From an uncultured Oscillospiraceae bacterium (GTDB lineage Bacteria > Bacillota > Clostridia > Oscillospirales > Acutalibacteraceae): a DNA stretch of 37,779 nucleotides. Of the stretch, positions 7,669 to 16,400 are shown one piece after another. The position numbers and the translations under genes were made by a program. The notes beneath the pieces were generated by a model. The model was not told where the DNA came from, ran no database searches, and worked only from the letters and a program-made list of their open reading frames with translations. The stretch spans positions 1-37,779 of the forward strand of contig UQRS01000009.1 in NCBI GenBank assembly GCA_900543525.1, written 5' to 3'. Each line of letters starts with the position of its first letter. The first letter of the stretch is position 1.

Positions 7669-8295
7669 TCAGACCTCTATCCCGACGGCGCGGCACCAGC
7701 CCTCCGCAATCAGGCCGTGGCCGGCGTAGGTCGGATGCACGCCATCCTTGCTGTAATAGGTATCCGGCGTGGCGATAAACCCGGCGTTCATCAGGCCGTC
7801 GGTCGGCACCAGAATCGCGCCGAACTCCTTGGCCAGATGACGGCAGACCTGAATCTTCGGATCCAGATCGGCGCGCCATGCCTTGCGATCCTCCGGATTG
7901 GGGAGGACATACGGCTCCATCATGATAATCCGCGCGCCGAGCGCCGCAGTCTGCTCCAGAATCTTGCGATAGTTGGCCTCATACGCTTCGCAGCTGGTCG
8001 GATCGTTGCTGTCGAACCCGCGCCAGGTGTCGTTGATTCCGATCATGATCGAAACCACCGTCGGCTTCAGGTCGAGGCAATCCTCCTTCCACCGGGCGAC
8101 AAGGTCGCAGCTCCGGTTGCCGCTGATTCCTTTATTGAGGAAGGTAACGTTCATCCCGGCCAGCTTGTGGTACAGCAGCGAGGAAATTACCAGCGGGTAT
8201 CCCACGCCGAGGTCGTACAGATCCTCCCGATTGCGGCCGCAGTCGGTTACGCTGTCTCCCTGAAACAGCACAACGTCATTTTCCTTGAAAAACAT
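7669..8295 (-). CDS. SGNH/GDSL-family hydrolase (esterase/lipase type)
   Basis: The 208-residue protein shows the SGNH blocks in order: LFQGDSVTD with the nucleophile Ser (block I), the Gly in NKGISGNRS (block II), IGINDTW with the oxyanion Asn (block III), and KDGVHPTYAGH with the catalytic Asp and His (block V). No signal peptide is seen, so it is probably cytoplasmic. Members hydrolyse acyl or acetyl esters, often on carbohydrates; the exact substrate is unknown. I chose the ATG at 8293-8295 (MFFKENDVVLFQGDS); a TTG nine codons upstream is possible, and the GGAGAG signal lies between them. It has its own promoter (8334-8362) and ends at a shared terminator, so it is monocistronic. Confidence 0.9.
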   Translation of the reverse strand: MFFKENDVVLFQGDSVTDCGRNREDLYDLGVGYPLVISSLLYHKLAGMNVTFLNKGISGNRSCDLVARWKEDCLDLKPTVVSIMIGINDTWRGFDSNDPTSCEAYEANYRKILEQTAALGARIIMMEPYVLPNPEDRKAWRADLDPKIQVCRHLAKEFGAILVPTDGLMNAGFIATPDTYYSKDGVHPTYAGHGLIAEGWCRAVGIEV

Positions 8296-8333
8296 AGCTT
8301 TCGACACTCTCCATACATACAAAGTTTATCTTT

Positions 8334-8362
8334 ATTATAGACATCCTGTTTGCGGAATGCAA
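8334..8362 (-). promoter_or_regulatory. Sigma-A promoter of the SGNH hydrolase gene
   Basis: On the minus strand -35 TTGCAT (8357-8362) and a perfect -10 TATAAT (8334-8339) are spaced by exactly 17 bp. It lies in the 84-base gap after addA. Confidence 0.78.
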
Positions 8363-8379
8363 GATAAAACCCCGCCGTT

Positions 8380-11300
8380 TTACAAAACGATGCTGCAATT
8401 TTTATAAAAAGAGTAGATCACGCACCGCCGCACCGGGAGGCCGAAGGTTTTTTCCGCCGCGGCGGCATACACCTCAAGCTGGACGGCATATCGCTCACGC
8501 AAAGCGGCCATATCCTCCACCCGGTCGGTTTTGTAGTCGAGGACGACCAGCCCTCCGTCCGCCTCATAAATACAGTCGGCGATGCCCTGCACGACCACCG
8601 GCTCGTTTTTCACCTCATCGGGGAGGGTCTTGTCAAACCGGGCGGCCGGCAGCTCGTCGATAAAGCGCACCTCCCGCATCAGGCGGGGAGAGGCGCCCAT
8701 CTCGGCATACAGGTCGCTGTCAAAAAAGCGGCAAAGGCTGTCTTTATACAAACCGTCGGCCTCTTCCGCCGACAAAAAGTGCAGATCGACCAGCCGCTCC
8801 ACCTCCCGGTCGAGGTCGGCCGCCGCCGACGGATAATCGGCAAACTGCATGAATTTGTGTGTGGCCGTACCCCGTTCGGCGGCGGTCAGGCCACTGCGAT
8901 CCAGAAAGGCCGGCTTTTCGGAAAAGACATAGTCGGCATCTCCGGCCGCCTCCTCCGCCAGGCGGGAAACGCCGGTCTTTGCCACCAGTTTCCCCAGCGC
9001 GGCATACGGATAGCGGTAGGAGAACCGGTCGGTCAGCAGGGCGCAAAGCTCTGCGGCCTCTTCCGCCTCCGAAGCAGGCGGTGCGGAAGGGGCGGCGGCC
9101 TCCGCCGGGGCGGCAGCCGCAAACCGGATGGTGAGAAAGGGCTTCTCCCCCTCCGGCGAGCGGAAGGCGCTTTGCCCAAACAAATCGGCCGAGGCCGGGT
9201 GCAGCGCGGCGGCCATAATCAGCCAGTCGGCGTAGCAGCCGGCCGACAGCACGGCGGAGGCCTGCAGCGCGGGGCCGTCCTCCCCCTCCCGCAGGGCGGT
9301 GCGGACAAGGCGCTCGATCGACGCCTGACTTTTTCCGCTGACCAGCATCAGCAGCTTCTCCTCCGCCCGGGTCATGGCCACATACAAAAGCCGCAGCTCC
9401 TCCGCGACCGAGGCCTGCGCCGCCGAGACGCCGATCGCCTCCCTCGCCAGGGTCGAGTACCGCACCCGGGCTGCGTCGTCCTGCAGGGAGAGGCCGATTC
9501 CCAGCCGCTCGTCGATCAGCAGGTTTTCCGAAAGGTCGGTTTTGTTCAGCCGGCCGGCGCAGTTGGCCAGTATGCAAACCGGGAACTGCAGCCCCTTGGA
9601 GGAATGAATGCTCATGATGCGCACCGCATCCTCCCCGGCGGCGGCCGGAGGCGCGGCCTTCAGGGTGTCCGCTTTGTCCGCGCGCTCCACCCGCGCCAGA
9701 AACTGAGAAAGCGTCATCCGCTCGCCTCCGGCAAAATCGGCCGCCATATCCACAAGCAGCAGCAGGTTCGCCTGCCGCTCGGCACCGTTCTCCATCGCCA
9801 GAACAAGGTGGAGATAGTCCGTATCCTCCAGCAGCTCGAGCAAAAAGCGGTCAACCGGCCGGGTGACCGCGCGGCGCCTGTACCCCTCCATCCGGCTGAG
9901 GAAATCCGCTGCCCGCTCATTTCCCGCACGGGCGGCGGCAAGCAGCGCGGCATAAAGGCTCCCCTCCGGCCGGTCGGCACGCAGGGCCGCGACCTCCTCA
10001 AAGCTGAAGCCGAAAACCGGGCAGGTCAGCGCGGCCAGCAGCGGCAGGTCGCGGGTCGGGTTGGAGATCACCTTAAGGATCGAAAGAAAGGTCTGCACCT
10101 CTGGGGCGGAAAGCAGGCTGCCGGCGCTGACGCTGACCGGAATGCCCATGGCCTTCAGCCCGGCGGCATAGACCTCCGCCTTGCCCGAAAAGGAGCGCAG
10201 CAAAATCGCAAAATCGCCGTACCCGGCCGGGCGCAGGCGAGCGGGATCCTCCCGGTCGCGCAGCAGCAGGCCGCCCTCCACCGCGTCGCGGATATACCGG
10301 CCGATCTCGGCGGCCTCCCCCTCGATGCGGGAGGCCGCCCCCTCACAGTCGAGGAAGAGCAGCTCGGCCTCGGGCGCCTCCACCTCCGGATAGGCGGCGG
10401 CGGGAATCAGATAATCCTCCCTTGCATACGGCATGCCGCAGGTCGCCTCGCACATCAGGGCAGAAAAGCAGAAATTGACAAAATGGCAAATTCCCTCCCG
10501 GCTGCGGAAATTGCGGCCGAGGATGATTTTGGCCGGTTTCCCCTCCCCGGCCGGATAGGAAGCAAAGCGCAGCTTTTTCTCCAAAAAGCCATCGGGGTCG
10601 GCGTGCCGGAAGCGATAGATGCTCTGCTTGACATCCCCGACCATGAAAAGCTTCCTCCCCCCGTCCGAAATGGCACAGAACAGGGTGTCCTGCAGCTTGT
10701 TGGTGTCCTGATACTCGTCAACCAGCACCTCGTCGAACCGGTCACAGAGCGCCTCCGCTCCCGGCGCGGGAGAAAGCCCGCCATCCTCCCCCAGCCGGAC
10801 AAAAAGCGAGAGGGCGAGGTGCTCCGCGTCGGCAAAGGTCAACAGGTTCCGCTCGTTATGTGCGGCAAAAAGCCCCGCCTCAAACCGGTCGCACAGCTCA
10901 ACCAGCTTTTCGGCGACCGGCCGGGCGGCCTCCATCAGCGACTGCTGCCGCTTTAGAGAGGTCGGCAGCAGGCCGGCGAGCCTGCCCACTCTTTCCTTCG
11001 CGTTTTTGGTCACGGCGGCATAGGTCGCCTTGGCCTCTTCAAGCGCGGGGTCGTCCCCCGTTCGCAAAACGGTGCGCGCAAAGCCGAAGCCTCCGGCCGC
11101 CGCACGCAGGGCGTCCCATTCCTTCGCCCGGGCAAGCCGGGTAATTTCGGCGGCCAGCCCCTCCCCCGCCTGCAAGGCGGCGCAGTAGCCGGACAGCCGC
11201 TCATCCTCCGCGAAGGCGGCGGCCGTCTCCCGAAGGAGGGCGGAAATCGCCTCCCCCTCGGCGGCGATATGGCCAAAAAGCAGCGCGGCCAGCGGCGTTT

Positions 11301-11916
11301 CGCACAAAGCCTCTCCGGCGGCATAGCCGGAGATGGCCGTGTGCCGCCACGCCTTTGGAAAAGGGGTCGAGGCGCTGAAATCATACAGCCGCAGGATGGC
11401 ATCGGCTACCCGCTCCTCCCCAAAATCGCCGCCGACCGCCTCCAGCAAAGCGGTAAACTCCGGGCTGCGCGCCGCAAACTCCTCGGCGAAAATTTCCTCC
11501 AGCACCCGGTCGGAAAGCTGGGCAGTCGCCTCGGCCGACGCGATTTTAAAATCGGGCGAGATACCGAGGTGGTCGAAATTCTCCCGCACGAGGTCGAGGC
11601 AAAAGGCGTCGATCGTAGTGATATAAGCATTTTGCAAAAGCAGCGTTTGCCGCAGAATGCGCGGATTTCCCGGGTCGGCGGCGTCCCTGTCGGCCAGCAG
11701 CCGTTCAATCCGGCCGCGCATCTCGGCCGCGGCGGCGTTGGTGAAGGTCACGACCAGCAGCCGGTCGGCCGGAATCGGATCGCTCCCCTCCAGCATTTTT
11801 CGCAGAACCCGGTTGGTCAGCACGGCCGTCTTGCCCGAGCCGGCAGCGGCCGAAACCAGAACCGTTCCCTCGGCGTTTATGGCCAGCGCCTGTTCCTCAG
11901 TCGGCGAAAAGGGCAT
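8380..11916 (-). CDS. addA: ATP-dependent helicase/nuclease subunit A (AddA)
   Basis: The 1178-residue UvrD-like helicase with a C-terminal RecB-type nuclease works with AddB to resect double-strand breaks up to Chi and load RecA. Walker A is SAAAGSGKT (22-30), Walker B/motif II is VDEYQDTN, motif V is MSIHSSKGLQFPV, and the nuclease signature VVLDYKTD lies near residue 1125. I chose the ATG at 11914-11916 (MPFSPTEEQALAI), which has a very strong AAAGGAGGAGG upstream and overlaps the end of addB by 20 bases, so translation is likely coupled. The frame stays open further upstream, but that is antisense-like addB sequence. Length is normal. Confidence 0.97.
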   Translation of the reverse strand: MPFSPTEEQALAINAEGTVLVSAAAGSGKTAVLTNRVLRKMLEGSDPIPADRLLVVTFTNAAAAEMRGRIERLLADRDAADPGNPRILRQTLLLQNAYITTIDAFCLDLVRENFDHLGISPDFKIASAEATAQLSDRVLEEIFAEEFAARSPEFTALLEAVGGDFGEERVADAILRLYDFSASTPFPKAWRHTAISGYAAGEALCETPLAALLFGHIAAEGEAISALLRETAAAFAEDERLSGYCAALQAGEGLAAEITRLARAKEWDALRAAAGGFGFARTVLRTGDDPALEEAKATYAAVTKNAKERVGRLAGLLPTSLKRQQSLMEAARPVAEKLVELCDRFEAGLFAAHNERNLLTFADAEHLALSLFVRLGEDGGLSPAPGAEALCDRFDEVLVDEYQDTNKLQDTLFCAISDGGRKLFMVGDVKQSIYRFRHADPDGFLEKKLRFASYPAGEGKPAKIILGRNFRSREGICHFVNFCFSALMCEATCGMPYAREDYLIPAAAYPEVEAPEAELLFLDCEGAASRIEGEAAEIGRYIRDAVEGGLLLRDREDPARLRPAGYGDFAILLRSFSGKAEVYAAGLKAMGIPVSVSAGSLLSAPEVQTFLSILKVISNPTRDLPLLAALTCPVFGFSFEEVAALRADRPEGSLYAALLAAARAGNERAADFLSRMEGYRRRAVTRPVDRFLLELLEDTDYLHLVLAMENGAERQANLLLLVDMAADFAGGERMTLSQFLARVERADKADTLKAAPPAAAGEDAVRIMSIHSSKGLQFPVCILANCAGRLNKTDLSENLLIDERLGIGLSLQDDAARVRYSTLAREAIGVSAAQASVAEELRLLYVAMTRAEEKLLMLVSGKSQASIERLVRTALREGEDGPALQASAVLSAGCYADWLIMAAALHPASADLFGQSAFRSPEGEKPFLTIRFAAAAPAEAAAPSAPPASEAEEAAELCALLTDRFSYRYPYAALGKLVAKTGVSRLAEEAAGDADYVFSEKPAFLDRSGLTAAERGTATHKFMQFADYPSAAADLDREVERLVDLHFLSAEEADGLYKDSLCRFFDSDLYAEMGASPRLMREVRFIDELPAARFDKTLPDEVKNEPVVVQGIADCIYEADGGLVVLDYKTDRVEDMAALRERYAVQLEVYAAAAEKTFGLPVRRCVIYSFYKNCSIVL

Positions 11917-14900
11917 TCTGCTCCTCCTCCTTTCGCAAAAGCTCGAAAATCTCCTCATTTGTGCGGGACGGCACCTTGCCGTGCGGCTGAGCGGCACGGC
12001 GGCAGACGGCGGCATAGTCGCAGAAGGCGCAGGCGTCGGAGGAAATGCCGTCCAGCGGGTTGATCGAAATATCCCCCGCGTGCAGCGCGTCGCCCATCTG
12101 CCGTATATAGCGGAGAATGTGCGCCTCGATCGCGGAGAATTCCTCCGGCGGAATGAGGCTCCGGCTCTTGCGCAGGCTGCCGTTTTTGTTGAAGGCGACC
12201 GGCACAAAGCGTCCGTCCTTCTCCCGGTTCATGGCGACCAGCGTCGTCTCCTCCTCGCTCAGGAGGCCGTTCATCCGGGTGGTTTTTGCGGCGGCGTCCA
12301 GCTTGTCCTCCCCCGCGGCGATGGCGCGCTTTGCCGGCATATATAAAATCCCGGCGGGAGAAAGCGGCTCCTCCTCCCCGCGGATGCCGCCGCGCCGCAC
12401 GGCGCAGAGGTAGACGAGCATCTGCATATTCAGGCCGTAGACAATATCGGGCAGCTCAAATTTTTTGCTCCCGGTTTTATAATCCACAATCCGAAAAATC
12501 AGCCGTCCGCCCGAAGGGAGGGTATCCAGCCGGTCGATCGAACCGACGACGGCGGCCGTTCCCTCCTGCAGCTTTACGCGAAGGGGAGGGGTCTCGCAAG
12601 CCTCGTCAAAGCCGATTTTCAGCTCGCAGTAGGCGGGGGTAAAGTCGCTGACCGCCAGCTCCTCGGCCAGCCGGGCGGCGAGGTCGCAGAGTACGACGTA
12701 CAGCCGCTCCAGCATAAAGGACAGACGATAGCCCTCCGGCCGCGCGCCGCAGAGCATCCGGTCGACATACGCCTCCAGCGCGCGGCGAACCGCCGCCTCC
12801 CGCTCGGGGGCAGGAACGCCGGGAAGCCGCTCGCCATAGGTTTTGATCAGACTTTCCAGCACATAATGGACGGCGGTGCCGCGCTGCATCACATCCAGTT
12901 CGGCCCGGCGCGGCGGCCGCACCTTCAGCCCGTATCTGCAAAAGTAAGAGAACCGGCAGCGCGCGAAGGTATCAATCCTCGAGGCGCTCAGCACCAAATT
13001 CTTTCCAAACAGGCGGCCGGCCGTCTGCCCTGAAAGGGTCGGCTGCTCTTCCCGCGCGGCGAGCGCCAGGGCGTTCAGCCGTCCGGCCTCCTCCGGCCGG
13101 GCGGCATAGCAGCGCCGCAGCGCCGACACCGCGGCACTCTGCTCCCCCCACCGGGCGGCGAGGCGCGGAAAGGCGGCGGCTGCCGTCTCCAGCTCCTCCG
13201 GATTCAGCGAAGCGGTCGTTTCGCAACGCAGACGCCGACAGCCGGGCAGAAGGTCGGTGATCCGGCCGAGCGCGGCGGCCGGCAGAGCCGGCGCGCCCGA
13301 CGGGGTCGCACGGACATAGCTGATAAACAGCCGGCTGTAGCAGGAAAACAGGGTGCGGTAAAGCAGATAGCTTTCCTCCACCGAGCTTGCCAGATGACAA
13401 TCCCTGATCTCCAGTCCGAGGCTGCCGAGCGCCGTGCGCTCCCGCGAGGAGAGCAGGCCGCCGAGCGAAAGCCTTGGAAAAGCCCCCGCGTTAAAGCCGA
13501 GCAGGAAGGTAAAGCGCGGCCGGGCGGGACGGATTTTCTCGGCCGAGCCGGCCGTGACGGTATCCAGCTTTTGCGGGATCACGCCCAATTTCGCGGAGGA
13601 AACGACCAGCTCGAACAAAGCGTAAAACCGCGCGGGGGTCGTCTCCTCACCAAGGCCGGCGGCAAGCTGGGAAAGCATGCCGAGCAGCAGCCGGTAGCTT
13701 TGGCGGAAGCAGTCGGCCGTCTCCCCCTCCCCCTCGTCGGTCAGGCGGCCGCACCAGGCTTTCAGCCGCCGGTCGACCCCGGTCGAGCAGAGCAGGGTAT
13801 AAAGGCCGGCGGCCATTTTCCTCGGCTGGCCGGAGAGAAGGGCTGCCTGCAATTTCTCAAGCGGCGCGGTCACCGCGGCGCGCAGGCAGTTCAGCTCCTC
13901 CAGCCGGTCGGCAAAATCCTCCGGCCGGTCGCCGTCGGTAAAGCCGTCGGGGCTGCCGGTCCAGGGGGAGAGCCAGTCCTCCGCCCCGTTCAGATTCCAG
14001 ATATAGGCATAGTCCTCCAGCATGCCGACCTCCTCGGCCGAAAGGGAGGAAAGCCCGGTTTTCAGCATACACAGGATATCCTCGGTCGCAAAGCGATGGG
14101 CGGCGCGAAAGGCCGCCAGCGCGTAGACCAGCACCGGCATGGAGGCGGCCTCCCGCTGCTCGTCGATGAAAACCGGGATGTCGTACCGGGCGAAAACCGT
14201 CTCGACCGCGTTTTGATAGCTGTGCATATCCCGGGCGATCAGCACAAAATCCCGATAGCGCAGGCCGGGCGTTGTCCGCACCATGCGGTGGATTGTCCGC
14301 GCGGCAAAGTCGACCTCCTCATACAGATTGCCGGCCGAAACGACCGTGAGCGCGTCGGTTTCTTCTTCATACGGCGCGCCGGTCTGCCGGAAGCCGGATT
14401 CCAGCGCGGTCAGTGCGGGATCCTCAAAAAAAGCGTGCGGCAGCACCAGCGGCGCGGCCGTCCGGACGCCGTTTGCAGCCGCCATCCTCCGCAGCCGCGC
14501 GGCGGTTTTATGTATATTCGAAAAAATGCCAAGCCCCTGCGCCTTATCCTCGGCTGCGTCGGCCGGCAGGGCAAAGCAGAGGGCGTCGCTTTGCTGAAAA
14601 ATGCGGTCGATCACCTTCCACTGCTGGCCGGTGAAGCCGAAAAAGGCGTCAAAGAACACCTGCTTGCCCTCGAAAAAGCTGCACTCGGCCAGCGCGTCAT
14701 ACAGCCGGGTAAGGAGGTCGTCCTTATCCATATTCCGGCTGGCGACCAGCGCGTCATACTCCCCCATCATGCGGGAAAAATCCTCTACCTTTGCGCGCAG
14801 GGTTCCCTCGGGCAGATCGTTGGCCAGCGCCAGCAGCCCGTCGGGGGTGAGGCCGCATTGCTTGAGCTCGCCGATCATATCCAGAGCCGCACGGATAAAG

Positions 14901-15244
14901 GCCTGCCGATCTGCCTGCCCGGCATAGTAGCGCAGTGCCGGGCGAGCCTTCTCCAGCGCCTGCCCCATGAAAATCAGGCGGCCGCCGTCATCCAGCGGCA
15001 GGCCGGGCGCACCGCCCACCTGCCGGGTCACCAGCTCCGCCAGGCGGGAGAAGGTCAGCACCTCCACCCGCTGAGAGGCGCGGCTGCCGACATATTTTAG
15101 AATGGCCCGTTCGCTTTCGAACGAGTTCTGCTCCGGCACCAGAAGGACGACCGACGCCGCCCGGCGCTGCAAAGCCTCGGCAATGCGGCGATAAACGATC
15201 TGTGATTTGCCGCTGTTTGCCGGGCCGAATATAAATTCCAGCAT
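11897..15244 (-). CDS. addB: ATP-dependent helicase/nuclease subunit B (AddB)
   Basis: The 1115-residue subunit begins MLEFIFGPANSGKS, where GPANSGKS (7-14) is the AddB P-loop. It carries the second nuclease domain (RIVDYKTGSKKFELP). Four cysteines expected to ligate the AddB 4Fe-4S cluster are present: one in the TFARCRFSYFCRY region (near 760) and three in CAFCDYAAVC (near 1070, spacing C-x2-C-x5-C). AddB recognises Chi in the AddAB complex. The ATG at 15242-15244 has AAGGAGA upstream. It is the first gene of addBA, driven by the promoter at 15307-15335. Confidence 0.97.
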   Translation of the reverse strand: MLEFIFGPANSGKSQIVYRRIAEALQRRAASVVLLVPEQNSFESERAILKYVGSRASQRVEVLTFSRLAELVTRQVGGAPGLPLDDGGRLIFMGQALEKARPALRYYAGQADRQAFIRAALDMIGELKQCGLTPDGLLALANDLPEGTLRAKVEDFSRMMGEYDALVASRNMDKDDLLTRLYDALAECSFFEGKQVFFDAFFGFTGQQWKVIDRIFQQSDALCFALPADAAEDKAQGLGIFSNIHKTAARLRRMAAANGVRTAAPLVLPHAFFEDPALTALESGFRQTGAPYEEETDALTVVSAGNLYEEVDFAARTIHRMVRTTPGLRYRDFVLIARDMHSYQNAVETVFARYDIPVFIDEQREAASMPVLVYALAAFRAAHRFATEDILCMLKTGLSSLSAEEVGMLEDYAYIWNLNGAEDWLSPWTGSPDGFTDGDRPEDFADRLEELNCLRAAVTAPLEKLQAALLSGQPRKMAAGLYTLLCSTGVDRRLKAWCGRLTDEGEGETADCFRQSYRLLLGMLSQLAAGLGEETTPARFYALFELVVSSAKLGVIPQKLDTVTAGSAEKIRPARPRFTFLLGFNAGAFPRLSLGGLLSSRERTALGSLGLEIRDCHLASSVEESYLLYRTLFSCYSRLFISYVRATPSGAPALPAAALGRITDLLPGCRRLRCETTASLNPEELETAAAAFPRLAARWGEQSAAVSALRRCYAARPEEAGRLNALALAAREEQPTLSGQTAGRLFGKNLVLSASRIDTFARCRFSYFCRYGLKVRPPRRAELDVMQRGTAVHYVLESLIKTYGERLPGVPAPEREAAVRRALEAYVDRMLCGARPEGYRLSFMLERLYVVLCDLAARLAEELAVSDFTPAYCELKIGFDEACETPPLRVKLQEGTAAVVGSIDRLDTLPSGGRLIFRIVDYKTGSKKFELPDIVYGLNMQMLVYLCAVRRGGIRGEEEPLSPAGILYMPAKRAIAAGEDKLDAAAKTTRMNGLLSEEETTLVAMNREKDGRFVPVAFNKNGSLRKSRSLIPPEEFSAIEAHILRYIRQMGDALHAGDISINPLDGISSDACAFCDYAAVCRRAAQPHGKVPSRTNEEIFELLRKEEEQNALFAD

Positions 15245-15306
15245 ACCCTGTCCTCTCCTTTTTGCGGCTGGCAGCCGCCCGCTTCCTCCGTATTTTTGAT
15301 ATCTTT

Positions 15307-15335
15307 ATTGTATCACACCGGGCGGCTTCGGGCAA
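15307..15335 (-). promoter_or_regulatory. Probable sigma-A promoter of addBA
   Basis: On the minus strand -35 TTGCCC (15330-15335) and -10 TACAAT (15307-15312) are 17 bp apart, about 63 bp before the addB ATG. Confidence 0.6.
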
Positions 15336-15441
15336 CACAAAAACATCTGCGTTTCTTCTCCCTGCAAAATGCCGGAAGGCCGCGATCCGGGAGCGCGAAG
15401 GGAGGTCGTTTTCGCCCCTGCAAGCCGTCGCCTACCAAAAG

Positions 15442-15497
15442 TTAAACACTTCTTAAAGAATTTGCCACTTTCTATTTAAACCCTGCTATGTTACTAT
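15442..15497 (+). promoter_or_regulatory. Possible autoregulatory promoter of the two-component operon
   Basis: TTAAA repeats at 15442-15446 and 15453-15457, an 11-bp period typical of OmpR-family direct-repeat sites; a third TTAAA is at 15476-15480. A -35-like TTGCCA (15462-15467) and the extended -10-like TGCTATGTT or TGTTACTAT (15484-15497) follow. The spacing is not ideal, so the promoter call is weak; autoregulation is inference. Confidence 0.35.
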
Positions 15498-15538
15498 GGG
15501 CTTGTGCTCAAGAAAAAAGCTGTGCGGAGGATGAGAAT

Positions 15539-16234
15539 ATGTACACGGTGCTCGTTTGTGATGATGAAAAGGATATCGCGCAGGCGCTGAAAATCTACCT
15601 TTCGGCCGAAGGCTACAACGTTCTGCTGGCCCATAACGGAGAGGAGGCGCTGCGCCTTCTTGCGGAGAATGAGGTGCACCTCGTTCTGATGGACATCATG
15701 ATGCCGCAGATGGACGGCATCACCGCCGTCGTCCGCCTGCGGGAGAGCAGCAACGTCCCGGTCATCTTCCTCACCGCAAAAAGCGAGGACACCGACAAGG
15801 TGCTGGGGCTGGGACTTGGGGCGGACGATTATATTACCAAGCCCTTCAATCCCGTGGAGGTCATCGCGAGGGTCAAATCCCAGATCCGGCGGTATGTGCA
15901 GTTGGGCGGCAGCGGCGCACAGCCGTCGGTGATACGAATTGGCGGACTGGAGCTGGATGACGACGCCAAAACCGTCTCTCTGGACGGAGAGCCTGTCTCC
16001 CTCACGCCGATCGAGTATAATATCCTCCGGCTGCTGCTCGGCAACCCGGGCAAGGTTTTCTCCTCCTCCGACATTTACACGGCCGTCTGGAAGGATGACG
16101 CCTTCGGCTGCGACGGCACAGTCGCCGTACACATCCGCCACCTGCGGGAGAAGATTGAGATCAACCCGGCCGAGCCGAGATACTTGAAGGTCGTCTGGGG
16201 ACAGGGGTACAAATTTGACAAGGGCGGGGTGTAA
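15539..16234 (+). CDS. OmpR/PhoB-family response regulator
   Basis: The 231-residue protein has an N-terminal receiver (1-120) with the acidic pair D8-D9, phospho-acceptor D52 in LVLMDIMMPQMDG, the Thr in FLTAKSED and the Lys in YITKPFNP. The C-terminal winged-helix domain includes VSLTPIEYNILRLLL and a recognition region GTVAVHIRHLREKIE. It binds DNA as a dimer after phosphorylation by the kinase encoded 166 bases downstream. The ATG at 15539 has GGAGG eight bases upstream; an earlier in-frame ATG at 15488 would add 17 non-conserved residues. Target genes are unknown; the following MATE and peptidase genes are natural candidates. Confidence 0.95.
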   Translation: MYTVLVCDDEKDIAQALKIYLSAEGYNVLLAHNGEEALRLLAENEVHLVLMDIMMPQMDGITAVVRLRESSNVPVIFLTAKSEDTDKVLGLGLGADDYITKPFNPVEVIARVKSQIRRYVQLGGSGAQPSVIRIGGLELDDDAKTVSLDGEPVSLTPIEYNILRLLLGNPGKVFSSSDIYTAVWKDDAFGCDGTVAVHIRHLREKIEINPAEPRYLKVVWGQGYKFDKGGV

Positions 16235-16305
16235 AGCCAAAGCCGCTTTCAAGTGCAAGGCTAAGGCTGCCTTCATTTGTACAGCGTAAGCCCGCTTTTC
16301 TCCCG

Positions 16306-16374
16306 GCTGCCGGAACAAAAGCCGGAGCGAAAGTCCGCACGCTGACAGGCGGCAAGCCTTCTGCTCCCGGCAGC
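16306..16374 (+). other. Hairpin-rich spacer between regulator and kinase genes
   Basis: The 166-base gap contains GCTGCCGG (16306-16313) and its complement CCGGCAGC (16367-16374), which can close a long stem just ahead of the kinase Shine-Dalgarno (AAGGAG about 16384). Smaller CCGG/GCGGGC arms lie inside. It may tune the kinase-to-regulator ratio; no T-run is present. Confidence 0.35.
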
Positions 16375-16400
16375 TTATCTATAAAGGAGTGATTTGTTCC

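Noticed and set aside
11917..12207. 97-codon N-terminal extension of AddA
   Set aside because: It lies within addB in another frame, has arginine-rich shadow composition, and the ATG at 11914-11916 has a strong Shine-Dalgarno and the known AddA N-terminus.
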